Shown here: in pieces, positions 21,831 through 34,378 of the stretch | Layout: the number at the start of each line of letters is the position of its first letter | Position numbering within the stretch: the first letter of the stretch is position 1 | Assembly (NCBI GenBank): GCA_019633425.1 | Contig: WSUB01000039.1 | Coordinates: forward strand, 124,001-188,000 | DNA from: Tulasnella sp. 424 | Taxonomy: Eukaryota > Basidiomycota > Agaricomycetes > Cantharellales > Tulasnellaceae | Reading direction: 5' to 3' | DNA: 64,000 nucleotides | Translations under genes and position numbers: made by a program | The notes under the pieces: model-generated | The model's database searches: none | What the model saw: only the letters and a program-made list of their open reading frames with translations | Told to the model about the DNA's origin: nothing

Positions 21831-24800
21831 ATGGCGACACCAAATCCCATTCGGGTACAGCCGGCTCAGGCTCAGGCGCCAGCTGCTCCTCAACCCCAGC
21901 CACTCATACCGACGGATATCTTCGACGCGCAATCACAGCGGTTCTACGCCCTGTCAGCGATATTTATGCTGCAAGTGAGAAATTATACACCTTTTGTATA
22001 CGCAAAGAGCTAGCACTGAATTGTCCCTTTCAACCTGACGCGTGCGATGGTCAGTCGGTCAAACTGCACAACTTTCTCGTCTATGGGATGAACACGTCGT
22101 CTTTCATAAGATGGCTCGTCGTGGACTCGGCCTGGTTGTTCCTCCTACCGATACTACGAATACCTCGACTTTCACCCAGTTGGACCACCCAAATCGCGTT
22201 GACAGTGATGTTGTGGTCGCTGGATACCGCCTTGTTCGACCATTCGCCGGTAAGGCTCATTTTGATGGTGTAGTAACCGTTCTACTCAACTTGGCAATCC
22301 CAATAGTTTACTTTCAGCGCCTCGATGCTGATTCCTAGTTTGCCATCAATGTCGAGTCTGATACGCACTGGTGGTCCAGACATTTCGACTGAGGAGCGTC
22401 ATGTTTGGGCTCATGATGTCGTGGACTCTCAAAAGCACCTCCTTGGTCAACATACTGTGAAGCTATCGCCTATCTCGTACGTAACTGCTCTATCTCTCGT
22501 CCTTTTCCGTCCTCACTCCAAGCCTCTGCATTGCGCTCTCGAAGTACGGCTCGCCTCAATCCCGCCCAGCTCTCCTTCTGCCTCGCACCACCACATAACG
22601 AAGTCCTCATCCCGATCCTCTTCAACAACTCTCATCCAAATTCAATTGCATACTCGATCTCCGCTCTCGGTGACAAATCTCCTTCCAAAACTTTCACCCT
22701 CCAGTCAAAGGAGCTCACCAAGATCGAGCAGCGGTGGCGGGACTACTTCCACGACGCCTCTCTGACGAAATCTGGACGATTGGATTCCGATCCATACGAC
22801 CCCGAATACGAAAATGATGACTATCATTCTGGCAAAACCGATCAAGCTGCGAAGAAGGGCGGCAGGGGTCGTATCATGGGATCATCAGACAAACCTCCTA
22901 AGCTACCACTGTCCCCACTTGCGAGACGGTTCTACTCGACGCCTTTGGAGTCCACCCAGTCTATCACGCATATTAGCGTAACACGACCGGGTGTAGTCAC
23001 TCTTGTGGATGTCAAAGCCTCGGATAACAGTGGATTCCGAATCTCTGGGCCAGAGGTCCTGGTGGTTGCATGCCCAACGGCGAGGTTCGAGGTGCCGAAG
23101 GACCTTCCCGCACCCAAGGCCCGAGAATGCGCTGGAACTGAAAAGGAGTTGGCTATCGTAGCCGAGGGAGTGGCGCCGTTGAAGTTGAATTGGCATAGGG
23201 AGATCAATGGAAGGCGGGAGAGCTTTGTTGCCGAAGGGATTGAAGGAAACCCCGACGTAAGGTTGAAATTAACGGTTATCCTTCTGTTGGTATTGACAAG
23301 GTCTCTCGCTATTACAGGCCACGAACCTTCCTCTCTCTCAAAACATCACCATTCCTGTGGCCTTGTCCCTCAGCTCACTTGGAACGCATCGTTATGCTAT
23401 CGACTCCCTGATGGACGGCGCCGGCAACTTCTTTGAACCTGCCTTGCGCCCCGTTGGCTCGGCAGATCATATCGCCAGGTCCGTGGAGGTGATCGGTCGG
23501 AGCTCAGCAACGTTCAAGAATTGCGGTCTCGCATTTCCGGTAGACCTTAGGAAGGGTGGCGATGCTACGCTGGTCTTAGCTCTGTCCAAGGGCGAAAGAT
23601 TGGATAGTGTAAAGAGTGTCATGGTGCAATACGTTCCCCCTATGGGCTTTAAAGCGTCTCCGTACACGAAGGAGTATCGACCCAAGACTTCTGCGGACGG
23701 GGAGCTTCCGATTGTCGTCAAGCAACCAGGCACTTACACCATTATGTCTGTCGATGGCCACGAATGTTCAGGCGATGTCATGAGCCCAGAAGTCTGCAAG
23801 GTGGTCGAGCAACCTCTCCCGACAGCAGACGTGAAATTGGAGACTCTTCATGAATGGTATGTGCGGTTATTGAGTTCATCCGATAGCCTTGTCCTGATTC
23901 CATCTTCCTCGACATAGCTCTGGAGACGTTGGTGTCAAGGCTTCCCTTGTTCTTCATGGTACCCCACCGTACACGATCTTCTACACTGAGGGCAAAAACA
24001 GGGAGAACCCAAGAGAACAGCAGAGACGAATCACCAGCGCTCGAGACGAAATCGTTTTCCAACCTGAAAGCAGTGGAACTTATACGTACACCTTCACCCA
24101 CGTTTCCGACAAGTACTATCACAAGGTTCCACTTACTGGTGAAGGCCGAAGCATTCGAAAGATCGTTCATCCCTTGGCATCTGCGGACTTCGTACGGTCG
24201 TATCCTTCAAGAGGGCAGGACGGCAAGCCATCTGCTCAGATGAATAGTTGCTCGGGCAAGACGGTGGAATTCGCAGTCGATCTTCGGGTACGGGCATGGA
24301 AGTGTTATTGGACTCATAATTCGCTGCTAATCGATTCCTTAAAACATACAGGGCACTCCACCTTGGAGTCTCAAACTTCAAGTTGCAGGACCTGCGGGAG
24401 CTAAAATCATCGAGGAATCGGATTTGACAGAGTCTCGTAGCCGATTGTCGGTGCCTATTCCTGAAGAGGTGGACGCTGAAGGTGGAATGTTCCAAATCGA
24501 TCTAGGTGCGTACGAAACGGTAACCTGCCGGAGCCATTGTGTTCATTCATACTGTGATGTCAACAGTCAGCGTTGTGGACGCGAACCGATGCGAGAGGTC
24601 GCTCAACGTTCCTGGAATCCCCGTCAACGTACAACGACTTCGAGTAAGTCCGTTAATCATCTATGAGCGATGTAGCCAAGCTAACCTGGAGGTCGTGCTC
24701 TTTCTAGCCCGAAGTTAAATTCTACAGCAGCGATGGACAACGCCGCATTACCATTTTGGAGGGACAGATAGCCTCGCTTCCTCTCCGCCTAACCGGACAG

Positions 24801-26645
24801 GCTGTAAGCAAATCAACGCAACCACACCGAACTCTTGTTAATCAGCCTTTCCCTTTGCAGCCTTGGACTCTCAATTACCGCCGAACTGGAGACGAAAGGA
24901 CCCAAACGGCAACTCTGAGGAATCCGAATGATTATCTCAGTGTCCAGAGAAAGGGAGAATATGAGCTTGTTGATGTAAGACGGGTTCTCAGGATTCACCG
25001 AGGAAGACTGCGCTGACTGTTGCGTGGTTTTATGATAGGTCCGCGACGCGAATTGTCCTGGCATGGTGGTTCCCATGGAGAAAACGTACACTGTGGATTG
25101 GGTGCCTCAACCGACGGCTAAATTCGATGTCTCCGCTGGTCTTGCTGCCAAAAACGACTCCATTATCCGCCAGGCTGTATGCGAGGGTACCGAGGATTAC
25201 GCTGAGATCAAGCTGTCAGGTTGGTGTTCGTCCCGTGGTGCCTTGAACCGATGTTGACGCTTTATTTGCCAAGGTCGCCCGCCCTTCCAAATTTCTTATG
25301 CATACATCTCCGATAACGACAAGCGAGCAGAAACACACACTCTAAGTAGTGTTCAAACTTCAGCACGACTACAGCTACGCACTTCCTTTGGTGGCCATCA
25401 CCGCTATCAATTACTTGCTGTTGGCGATGTCTCGTATCCTCTGAAGGCTGGACAACAACCACAGGGTAGTGCGATTATTCGTGGGCAATATTTGGAGCAG
25501 ACCGTCTCCACAAGGCCTACAGCATACTTCCGCTCGCCAAGTCGCTTGTCATACTGTGTCGGCAACAGCTTGAGCTCCCGCGTTGGTCATGGTGATGGTG
25601 GAATTGTCGTTTTGAACGGTCAAGCTCCTTTCCACCTCACTCTCTCGATCAAGAACTTTGCCAACAATCACGTTGTCAGAAAGACAGTCGAGGTGAAAGA
25701 ACACGCGTGGAAAGGTATGGTCTTTATGACACCTTTTGGGTCCTGAAGTTAATTGCTCACATTCCTTTTCAGTCGACTTCCCGGATTACTCTTTGGATAC
25801 TATTGGCCCCACTCTTGTGACCATCGAGTCGATGAAGGACTCCTCTCCTTGTCCTGAAGCCGACCCTTCCAGCCTACTCCGCCAGATTTGGATTGATGTA
25901 GCAGAGACGGCAGCCGTGGTTCCTCTGGACCGCAAGGAAGATTACTGCGTTGGGGAACCGATATCGCTGCAGTTGGAAGGCACTCCCCCGTGGACCGTTC
26001 AGTAAGTTCAACGCAAGTGGTTAACTCGATGGGCCATTCTCATCTGAGATTGTTTCAGCTACGCATTCAACGGAAAGGTTCGGGAGGCGACGTCTTCCTT
26101 CTCGAAGTTCAGCAGAGTCGCTGTCGAGCCTGGCCTCTTCAAGGTCCTCACCATCGCTCACCAGCGGAACATGTGCCAGACCGAACTCGAAAACCTCAGC
26201 ATGAGAGTGCATCAGATTCCTTCTGCCCGAGTATCTCACGGGAGATCGGTTGAGGACAATATCCGGGAAGGCGATCAGGTGTGTTTGCCGGACTTCTGCG
26301 CCCCAGCTATCAACCTTGGACTAAACCCCCTTTGTAGGCCACCATCTCCTTCGAGCTCCTAGGGACACCACCGTTTACCTTCACATATCAACGGACGGAA
26401 TTGATGACGCCGGAAAAGCGTGGTAAACCCTTGCAAGTTCTCGAAACGCATACCGTCAGTGGTGTCACTAGCCACACCTACAGCATTTCTTCCTCGAACG
26501 AAGGTACGTGTCAATGCCGGTCAAAAAGCGCTGATTTCTGATAGAATTTCTGGGGATTGTAGGGACATGGACAGTAACCTTCATTGCTGACAAGTACTGC
26601 CGCTACCCAACCAATCCACCTGATAGTTCAATAGAGTCGGCGTAA
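21831..26645 (+). CDS. POM152: Nucleoporin POM152 (membrane ring)
   Basis: A long gene with many ~55-bp introns. The protein, roughly 1,300 residues, is close to yeast Pom152. The N-terminus is Gln/Pro-rich (MATPNPIRVQPAQAQ..), followed by hydrophobic segments near WLVVDSAWLFLLPIL that anchor it in the pore membrane. LGQHTVKLSPIS joins STARLNPAQLSFCL across an intron. The lumenal part is a string of Ig-like repeats marked by recurring GTPPW/GTPPF-type turns: LHGTPPYTIFY, LRGTPPWSLKL, SGRPPFQISY, LEGTPPWTVQ and LLGTPPFTFTY. Cysteines spaced in the repeats suggest lumenal disulfides. The stop is at 26643-26645. Function by family: scaffold of the lumenal ring of the nuclear pore. Confidence 0.93.
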
Positions 26646-26829
26646 ACGCCACTTATCGCGCTTTCCAATTGCATAATCTCATAGCACTTCGTTTTGGCTA
26701 TTATTCATCTGCATTTATTGTATTCTCTGCAACTGTCCCCCAGGCATTCGTTGCTTGGCAGCGTCTAATTTGAGAACGACCGCGGGGATTATGTAACGGT
26801 GTCATCGCCGCGACTTGGGATCCAGACCA

Positions 26830-29265
26830 ATGACCACCAACGGAGTTCCCGTCAGCCCTCGCCCAACCCGCACATCCTGGTACTCTCTCACCTCTCCTCG
26901 CTCGAGTGTTGGAGGAGAAGGATCGTCGCTGCCAGCAATTGAGATAGAAGAAGCGGATATCAACGATGCTTTCGAGGAAGAGGATTTGGCCGTGACACCG
27001 AGTTTCACGCAAAACACGCTCAAGAGGGAGTCTCTGGGTGGAGAAAAGGATCTCAGGGACGTTTTGGCCAGTGATGGTGTCAATGCCCCGTCCGAAACCG
27101 TTGGAGAGCAGCCGTCAGATGGGGGACTCTCGAGTGCGATGGTCGACGTCGTTTTGGACGACCCCGCGCAGTCGCCCTCAAGAAACTCGCCAGATTATCA
27201 CGAGCCTGAACCTCGACCCATGACTCTCAAACGACCAGCACTCGACGACATCCAAATCTCCCCTGCTTCACCGATTACGCCTTCAATTGTCCTCTCGCGG
27301 CCGCCTTCCACCCCTGCAGACGACGATGTTCCTTCGAATTTTGTCGACGTCTCCCTTGCCCAAGACAACTCTCCTGCGAAGCAACCTTCTCCCACAAGAG
27401 CGATTCCTAAACCCATTATCGTTCCACCAGCGTCTGTCATGACTCCCAACGTCCAGATCGTTCAAGGTCCCAATACCCCCATCCCAGGATCGCCACTCCC
27501 AGGATCACGCAACTCAACATCTTCACCCCAACCGAACGGCGGCCCAAATCCGCAGCTCCCGAACACAGCATCTCTTCCAGCCGCAGCAGGCCCGAGCTCG
27601 GTAGCTGCCACGACGCACCGTCCAAGTCGGACCAAAGGCATAAGTACACAAGATGTCGTTTCTAGAACACGCCCTTCGCACCTTCCGCCAAAAAGCAAAG
27701 AGGAGGATTTGAGACACATGAAGGTGTGGGAGGAGATGATGCAAAAGAGTCGCCTTGCAGGTAACGTGTCTTAAACTGTCGTTTTGGAGAGCGCGTCTCA
27801 TCGCTTTACTGCAGACGAGCAACGAGAGGCAAAGCTCAAGGAACGAAGGCTATCAAGAGAGCAAGCTGTCGAGAACTCTTTGAGTCAGTGGGAGCGTGAC
27901 GTGTTACCAGACATCAAGGCCGCGACCAAGGATCCTCGACTACGCCTACTATGGTGGAAAGGCATTCCAACAAAGCTGAGAGGTAAAATATGGTACACCA
28001 CCCTCGGCAACTCATTAGCCTTGAGTAAAGGTGAGGTGAGATTGAATGCGTTCTTCGGGATGGTAATAAGCAAAATCGCGTTCTAAACCTTTCCTGTTCC
28101 CGAACACAGACGCGTATCGATCGTGCCTTTCGCGAGCCAAACGGGCAATATCTTCCAAGTCTTTCCCTGCGGAGACGATGCAAATGCTAGAAGAGGATAT
28201 TCGTTCCACGTTGCCTGCACTGCACTTGTTCCACCCCGAAACTGGTCCCATGTATCAGGACTTGAAAGACCTTCTTTGTGCATGGGTAGTAGCGCGATCA
28301 GATGAAGGTCTCGGCTATGTGAGTACCGTTCAGCTACGAGTACTGTTGCACCGTGTTGACTGAACCCGGAGCTCAGGTTAGAGGTGCTTCATCGGTTGGG
28401 GCCATGTTCCTTATCAATATGCCATCTGAACAGGCGTTCGTTGCAATGAGAAATATGCTGGAACGACATTGTCTTCGATCCTTCTATGGTGGCTCTGGTG
28501 CTAATGAAGACGTAAGTTCCTCGCTTCTGCCTTGAAGTCGGGAATTTGGCTGACATCGCCCAAAAGGTTGAGGCTTACTACCGGTACACGTCATACGTCT
28601 AATATATCTGAGGAGTTTAAATCTTACCAGTTTGCGATACAGGATATTTGACACTCTATTAGCCGACGTTATGCCTAAAGGTACTATTCGATCATTCGGC
28701 TCAGCTTGGGTCATGCGCTAACGCGGTCCTCCCAGTATACTTCAACTTTAAGCAGCACGGCGTGTCTCCTGCCCTTTATATATCGGTTCGTTTATGATTT
28801 GGATTCGCTTAGTCTCGGAATGTCCGATTCACGTCAGATGGTTTCCAGGACTGGGTAGTTGCAATATTTCTGCAGCACTTGCCTTTCGAGGCATGCTCCA
28901 GGATATGGGATGTTTTAATCCTCGAAGGGGATTCATTCTTGTTCCGTACATCATTGGCAATATTGGGAGTCATGGAATCACGGCTCTTCTTCCCGGACAG
29001 GAAGGAGCTGTTAGAAGGTACGTTTACTCGGAATGTGGATAGATCAGAGCTTGCTAACCCATCCCTCTTGACTCCCATAGTCCTTCATGGCGAGAATAAG
29101 GCCGCGCTTGAGGTAGCTCGTCGGGGGTCACTTACAGTTGATCTCGGTGCGAGATATGAGCAGTATGGCATGAACGACGAGGTGTTATGGGAGAGGCTGG
29201 ACCAGACGGAGTGGAAAGACAGCACTTGGTCAAGGTTGATATCGAGAGAGCTGCCTGATATTTGA
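26830..29265 (+). CDS. TBC-domain protein lacking both catalytic fingers
   Basis: The first in-frame ATG is 26830 (MTTNGVPVSP). About 310 residues of Ser/Pro-rich disordered sequence precede a TBC (Tre-2/Bub2/Cdc16) domain: LRLLWWKGIPTKLRGKIW, then LEEDIRSTLPALHLF, then DEGLGYVRGASSVGAMFL, then CLRSFYGG, VEAYYRIFDTLLADVMPK, and FEACSRIWDVLILEGDSFL. Canonical Rab GAPs have an Arg in IxxDxxR and a Gln in YxQ. Here the residue at D+3 is Ser and the YxQ position is Arg. It is therefore probably not a conventional two-finger GAP. It may bind Rabs without hydrolysis or use other residues. Introns are short. The 3' end is SRLISRELPDI with stop at 29263-29265. Confidence 0.88.
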
Positions 29266-29455
29266 TACAGGGGAAGTTGGATGTGGGTAGAGTCATCAGT
29301 CCTGTCAGTGATGCGATTGGTCGCTGCCAGAAATGTATCTAGCCTAGTTGATCAAGCGACTTTCGGGCACGAGAAATGCCTTTCATTGAGTGGCCATTAG
29401 GCTTCGACGTATTCGAGACATCGCAATCTTGCGCACCGTCTGACTTGGCCAGTCA

Positions 29456-29866
29456 TCAGAACCCCTTCTCGTCCCCCTTGCCCGCCTTTTCATCGGTAGT
29501 TTGGGGTGTTTCGAGTCCTTTGAGCATGCCTTCTAGATTCTCCAACAGTCCGTCCAGCTTGTCCTCAAGACCTGACGCGATACCGTCCGCTTCTTCCATC
29601 TGTCGCAGGAGCTCCATGACCTCCTCGTCACCGAGGTTCTCTTCGTCTCCGCTTGATCCACTAATGAGAAGCTCCAGCCTGCTCAACTGTGCCGATAGCG
29701 TGTTAGAAGTGTCTTGCTTTGGTGTACCATTGGGAGCCGACGCCGGAGCACGGGAGGAAGCAGCGGACGCTGAGGGATCTTGAGCGTTCAAAAAGTCCAA
29801 AACTGCATCCCCTGACGATGGAAGCGCCCCATGCTTTCCTTCTTCTGTTCCTTTGTCTTTTGACAT
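29456..29866 (-). CDS. Small acidic protein, unknown
   Basis: A single open exon of 136 residues from ATG at 29866 (MSKDKGTEEGKHGALPSSGD). The first half is Ser/Ala/Pro-rich. The second half is acidic and helical, with LRQMEEADGIASGLEDKLDG and a leucine heptad pattern that suggests a short coiled coil. No family was recognised. The reading frame continues upstream of the ATG without a stop, but that part overlaps the likely promoter and lacks a good start. It is divergent from the Myb gene at 30168, with 301 bp between the starts. Strong compositional bias and a codon pattern like its neighbours support a real gene. Confidence 0.6.
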   Translation of the reverse strand: MSKDKGTEEGKHGALPSSGDAVLDFLNAQDPSASAASSRAPASAPNGTPKQDTSNTLSAQLSRLELLISGSSGDEENLGDEEVMELLRQMEEADGIASGLEDKLDGLLENLEGMLKGLETPQTTDEKAGKGDEKGF

Positions 29867-30167
29867 GATCGGATGAAGCTGGGAGAGGAAGCGCTTTAAG
29901 CGGCGGTGGAGGATAAACCAGTCGAACGTCGCTCCGAACCGCGAGAATTGAGTTCCCGAGTCAAGTGAGCTTGCGAGTTCGCGTCTCCCACCAACTCCCG
30001 AAGCTCCGAAGCAATTCCTTTTTACTATATAATTCACCCGTTCCGGCTAACGCAAGGAACGCAGCAAGCCTGAACGTGGCGGTTTTGCCTCTCAATGCTC
30101 TGTTTCGACCTCCCATCATTGCCCTGGTCCAGACGAACAATTTGAGTGGTTACTCCCTTGTCCCTGC

Positions 30168-33100
30168 ATGGCCCAGCAACGCACGCCAGGAAAGGCGTGG
30201 TCAACTTCCGAGGATGAAAAACTTATTGATGCGGTTCAGAAATGTAAGTAAACCGGAGAATTCCCTCGGCTGCCAGTGGTGTTGATGAGCTCTTTCGTTA
30301 TGTAGATGGGGAGAATACCGAGTCTTGGAAGACAATCGCTGAAGCTGTACCTGGTCGTACAAACAAAGCTTGCAGAAAACGGTGGAAACATTCACTTCAT
30401 CCCTCAATCAAGAAAACACCATGGGAACCTGAGGAAGACGAGCTACTGTTACAGCTGTATGCGCAGCACCCAGGCCGTTGGGCCATGATTGGTCAGTTTG
30501 CGCCCTGTCTCACCCTGCGACGTGGACCTGTCTGACCCATTCTACCCACCGGTAGCAAACCACATTCCTGGCCGTACGGACGATGCATGCGCAAAACGCT
30601 ATCGGGAAGCCCTTGACCCGAACCTCAAAAAGGATGATTGGACGAAGGAAGAGGATGAACGGCTTCTTGAGGGCTTTGCTCGACACGGAGCTTCATGGGG
30701 AAAGATCGGAGAGGAACTGGGTCGAAGTGGATTGGGCTGTCGCAACCGGTGGCGTCTGTTAGAAAGAAGGAAGAACGCAGCCGAACGCAGGAAAGCCAAA
30801 CCAACCTCCACGGAATCCGGCAAGCCCAGAAAAGTGAAGCGCAAGAGAGAACCGAGTGAAGAAGATACAACGGATGGAGAACTATCAGATGACGACGAGC
30901 CTCGTCCGGGCCCATCGCGGCGTCGCCTGTCTGCACCCGGGGACAGGATGCAACCACTGCCTTCAATGTCCAACACTTCTGAATCTACACCTGTTGATTC
31001 GGGATCACCAGACCCTCTCTGCCCTCCGTTGACTGCCACCGAAGCTTCACCAATACTTACAGGCGGTCCAGTCATCGACCCAGCAATCATTGGAATGGCT
31101 TTGGGCAAATGTCCTTGTGGCTGCGCGTCCGGCACGAGCCCTTGCAACTGTTCCTCAACAAATCCAGCCCTCAACCTCACCCCGAACCCCCAATTCATCG
31201 ACTCGCTAGACTGGAACCAACTCTACCCTTACCTACAGGCCGAACTACCCACCGTCTTCGTGGACCCTCCCCCAATACATGCAGCAGCGTCTTCGAATCC
31301 ACCAGCATTGCTAAACATGTACCAAGGGGCTTCCGTACTCCAGGATTTCGTCCGTCAGCAAGGGAGAAAATGCGGTTGCAGTTCTTCTGGCTGCTGTTCT
31401 TCAGAACAAACGAAATCCGCTTGCTGTTCGAGCCAACAAGTTCCCAGCTCCTGCTGTCAACCAAGCGCGCCGGCACCCAGTTTATCTAACGGCAGTATGG
31501 CACAATCCAATCGGCTGCTTCACGAAAGCGACGCTGAAGCAGCCAAAATGGTTCTGGATTACGCCACGTTCTTTGTGCAGAAGCAACAAGGGACCTCCGC
31601 TGCCAATGCACTTCTTCAGCAGACCCCAACGATGACTTCCCATTCTCCGAACCAACACCCGTCACCCCCAGCTTCTTGCCAGACACCTGCATCGCATCTT
31701 CTTATCGGTATTATTGAGAAGTATCAACAACAAAAATCTACACCCTCCTCCAACGCAACATCCGGTATACTTTCCAACGTCCCACTTCCAATCGGCAGTG
31801 CTGGGTGTGGCTGCGGTTGTGGAGATGCAAATGTGAACTCAACCAAGGGAACGCCCCAGCCGTTCTTCTCCACGGTGTCCGAAGCCCAAGCGATCTCTCT
31901 ACAGAACGCCGTAGGCATTCCATCTACGACCACACAAGCCGTAGAGCCGGGACACGATGAGCTCGCCCCGTCTGGGTCGTGTTGTGGTGGGAAGAAGGAG
32001 GCAAACGACATGGCAACCCACTCCTTGGAGCAACAGCAGCCCCCAACAAATTCCATCTCGTCGGCTATCGCTACGTATTTCCCTTCAACGGAATCGGCAC
32101 CTATCCCAACGTTACCAAGTTATGTCCCAGGATGCACCTGTGGGTGCGCATCTGGCACCCCGGCCGACAGTTGCACCTGTGGGTGCGTGGGGATCTGCTT
32201 GTGCGGATTCCAGGGGGGTGATTTCACGTCATTGGAACTGGCACCGAGTTCTACGGAGTCCGATGCGAATGCCCTTCTGGCTCTCTCGACACCATCCCAA
32301 GTGGTCGTGCAACAGACAGGAGGCGGGAGTTGCTGTGGCGGCGGATCAAAGAGCCATGGAACAGAAGGACCAGATCCTAGCCTCGCAATGGACGCACCGT
32401 CGGCGAATGCTATCTCCCTAGAAACATCCCTCGAGCTCCCAAGCTTCATCCCGGGTTGTGAGTGTGGTTGTGCGGCAGGCATGGATGCTGGCATTTGCAG
32501 TTGCGGGTGCGTCGGGGTGTGCTGTTGTGCGTCGAAGCAGCCTGAGGCTGGCCCAGGGAGTCTGAATGGGGGAAACCAACTTGCTATTGCCCCAGTTCAG
32601 TCTATGGGAACCGCTGAACGGACAGTTTCACACTCTCGTAACCCATCACTGGAGGTAAGTCGTGTCACTCGCGTCAAAAGTCTATCCACTCAAATCCGCT
32701 GTCTCCACCAGACCACAGCTTCATGTTGTTCGCCATCAACCCCAACAATTGCTGCCAGCACACCTAAACTGTCCAATAACACTTCCAACCATCGCCTCTC
32801 CGCCCAACTTCAGGCGCCTCTACCGGCCTACGCCTGTGGACATCCAGATTGCTGGAGACCTACCCAGCTTGCTCAACCAAGCATGCATGATTGTGCCGGT
32901 GTTGCATTCCGCACAAGTGCGGAACTGATGGAGCATCGGAAAATGGCACATGGGTCCGAAGGAGAGGCGACCGGCGGGTTTGGACGTGGAACGGGCCCGA
33001 ATGGTTCGTGGCTCTTCCGGTGTGGCCTTGCTGGGTGTGAAAAGGGTTGGAAGGCAAGTCTAAAAAACAAGGATATACCGCTCGTTTTTATTCTAATCGC

Positions 33101-33442
33101 CCCTCCATGATAGAGTATCAATGGCATGCAATATCATCTCCAACTCTCGAAAGTGCACTTCGCGGGACCACCTCGTGGGTCGGACTCTCTTGAGGACCAC
33201 GGGGATAAAGGGAAAACAGAGTCCACCCAAGACGACGTTCCTCGTGCGACTACCGCCGTAAAGGCGTTCAAGTGCCCTCGGGAAGGTTGCAGTAGTGCTT
33301 ACAAGCAAGCTGCGGGGCTTAAGTATCATCTAGCACACGTAAGTCACCCTGTTAACGGGACGGGCAAGAGTCGCATCTAACGCGGCTACGTTATATATAG
33401 GGACATCCAGCAGTTCAACCGGTCCAGTTTGGCGCCTTCTGA
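30168..33442 (+). CDS. Myb / Cys-rich / C2H2 zinc-finger regulator
   Basis: Exon 1 (30168-30243) encodes the first Myb repeat start (KAWSTSEDEKLIDAVQKY). After the intron, SWKTIAEAVPGRTNKACRKRW, then PWEPEEDELLLQL..HIPGRTDDACAKRY and DWTKEEDERLLEGF..CRNRWRLLERR give three Myb repeats, so DNA binding is likely. A long middle part has Cys clusters: CPCGCASGTSPCNC, SCCGG, GCTCGCASGT..SCTCGCVGICLCG and GCECGCAAGMDAGICSCGC. These repeat and recall metal-binding Cys motifs of copper-sensing regulators. The C-terminus has C2H2-like fingers (CGHPDCWRP..; FRCGLAGCEKGWK..YHLQLSKVH; FKCPREGCSSAYKQ..YHLAHGH). A 57-nt stop-free intron (32655-32711) and a GC-AG intron (33054-33113) are inferred. Stop at 33440-33442. 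Confidence 0.85.
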
Positions 33443-33907
33443 TCTCAATCTTGCACCACCTGGCCCTGTCGCTTTCTCATCCCGTTAGTTTAATTCTCGA
33501 GGCCTCTTTTAGTAATTTCCCCTCTCGCCCCTCTCATTTCCGCGCTACTATTTCATTGGCATTTGAAAAATATTTGTATTATATTGCTTCTCGTTGTAAT
33601 TCTATCCCGTCTATTGGAATGCATTGTCTCCCCCATGACTTGAGAGCCAAGCTACCGAGTCACGCCAGCGCCTTCAAAACACCACAACGTGACCAAGAAT
33701 GCCATGCGCCATGTGCTTCTGCGTGGTCTGCATTGGATTTAGGCGTGCTCTGAGCCGCGGTACTATCTCTACTAGCTGGTAGAGGGTTTGAAGGTTAAAT
33801 TTCTATATAGAGAAGCCGGTCCGCTCAAGGCCTATGAAGTAAGAAGTGCGTCAGCAGCGCGAAACGGTCTCGAGTCAGGCATTTTAAAATAAAGTCGTCC
33901 TACCATT
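33443..33907. other. Spacer between convergent genes
   Basis: 3' flanks of the Myb gene and DPH4. AT-rich at 33560-33600. No gene was recognised. Confidence 0.5.
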
Positions 33908-34378
33908 TCATTCATCTTCAATTGCTTCGTACCCTACCCATACCGTTTCCGAGCATCCGTCACATCCAATTAGATGCACGTCGTCCTCCATCTGCGCCTC
34001 TGTTATCTGGTAGAAACTGCCGCAGCGGCATTCAAAAATCCATTCACCCTCTCGGTTAGGGGATTCCCCAAAGTCCTCAAGAGATACGACCTGAGCTGGC
34101 CGTTGCCTGGAGGGTGTTTTATCGGGTTGCTTAGAGACGAGGAGCTCGTCGTGCTGTTGCCGGAGATGGGGTGAGCTCAGAACCCGGTACGCCTCTTTGA
34201 GCAGAGCCGCATCGAAGTCCTGAGGGCGTTGAGCTGCATCTCGCCCCACCGGAACCTTGTCCGGATGTAAAGCGAGGAGTTTCCGATGGTATGCGTGTTT
34301 TATTTCTTGGTCAGTTGACGTTCTTTGAATGCCGAGAGCCTGATAATAGTCGACCGGAGGCTGGGAAGGGAGCGTCAC
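33908..34378 (-). CDS. DPH4: Diphthamide biosynthesis protein 4 (J-domain)
   Basis: The main exon encodes about 156 residues. The N-terminal J domain reads PPVDYYQALGIQ, then HAYHRKLLALHPDKV with the essential HPD, then LKEAYRVLSSPHLRQQHDELL. The C-terminal CSL/DPH zinc finger has FECRCGSFYQIT and IGCDGCSETVWVGY, giving CxC and CxxC. This pair defines Dph4/Jjj3, an electron carrier and J protein used in the first step of diphthamide formation on elongation factor 2. The frame begins at TG-ACG-CTC just after a good acceptor (TGAATGCAG), with no usable in-frame ATG. The start codon is probably split, with A from a short upstream exon ending near 34450. The ends given are those of the visible exon. 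Confidence 0.9.
   Translation of the reverse strand: MTLPSQPPVDYYQALGIQRTSTDQEIKHAYHRKLLALHPDKVPVGRDAAQRPQDFDAALLKEAYRVLSSPHLRQQHDELLVSKQPDKTPSRQRPAQVVSLEDFGESPNREGEWIFECRCGSFYQITEAQMEDDVHLIGCDGCSETVWVGYEAIEDE

Noticed and set aside
29376..29783. Plus-strand 135-residue Ser-rich ORF
   Set aside because: Antisense shadow of the 29456-29866 gene.
30599..31198. Minus-strand 199-residue ORF
   Set aside because: Antisense shadow of the Myb-coding exon; Arg/Ser-rich composition is typical of such shadows.
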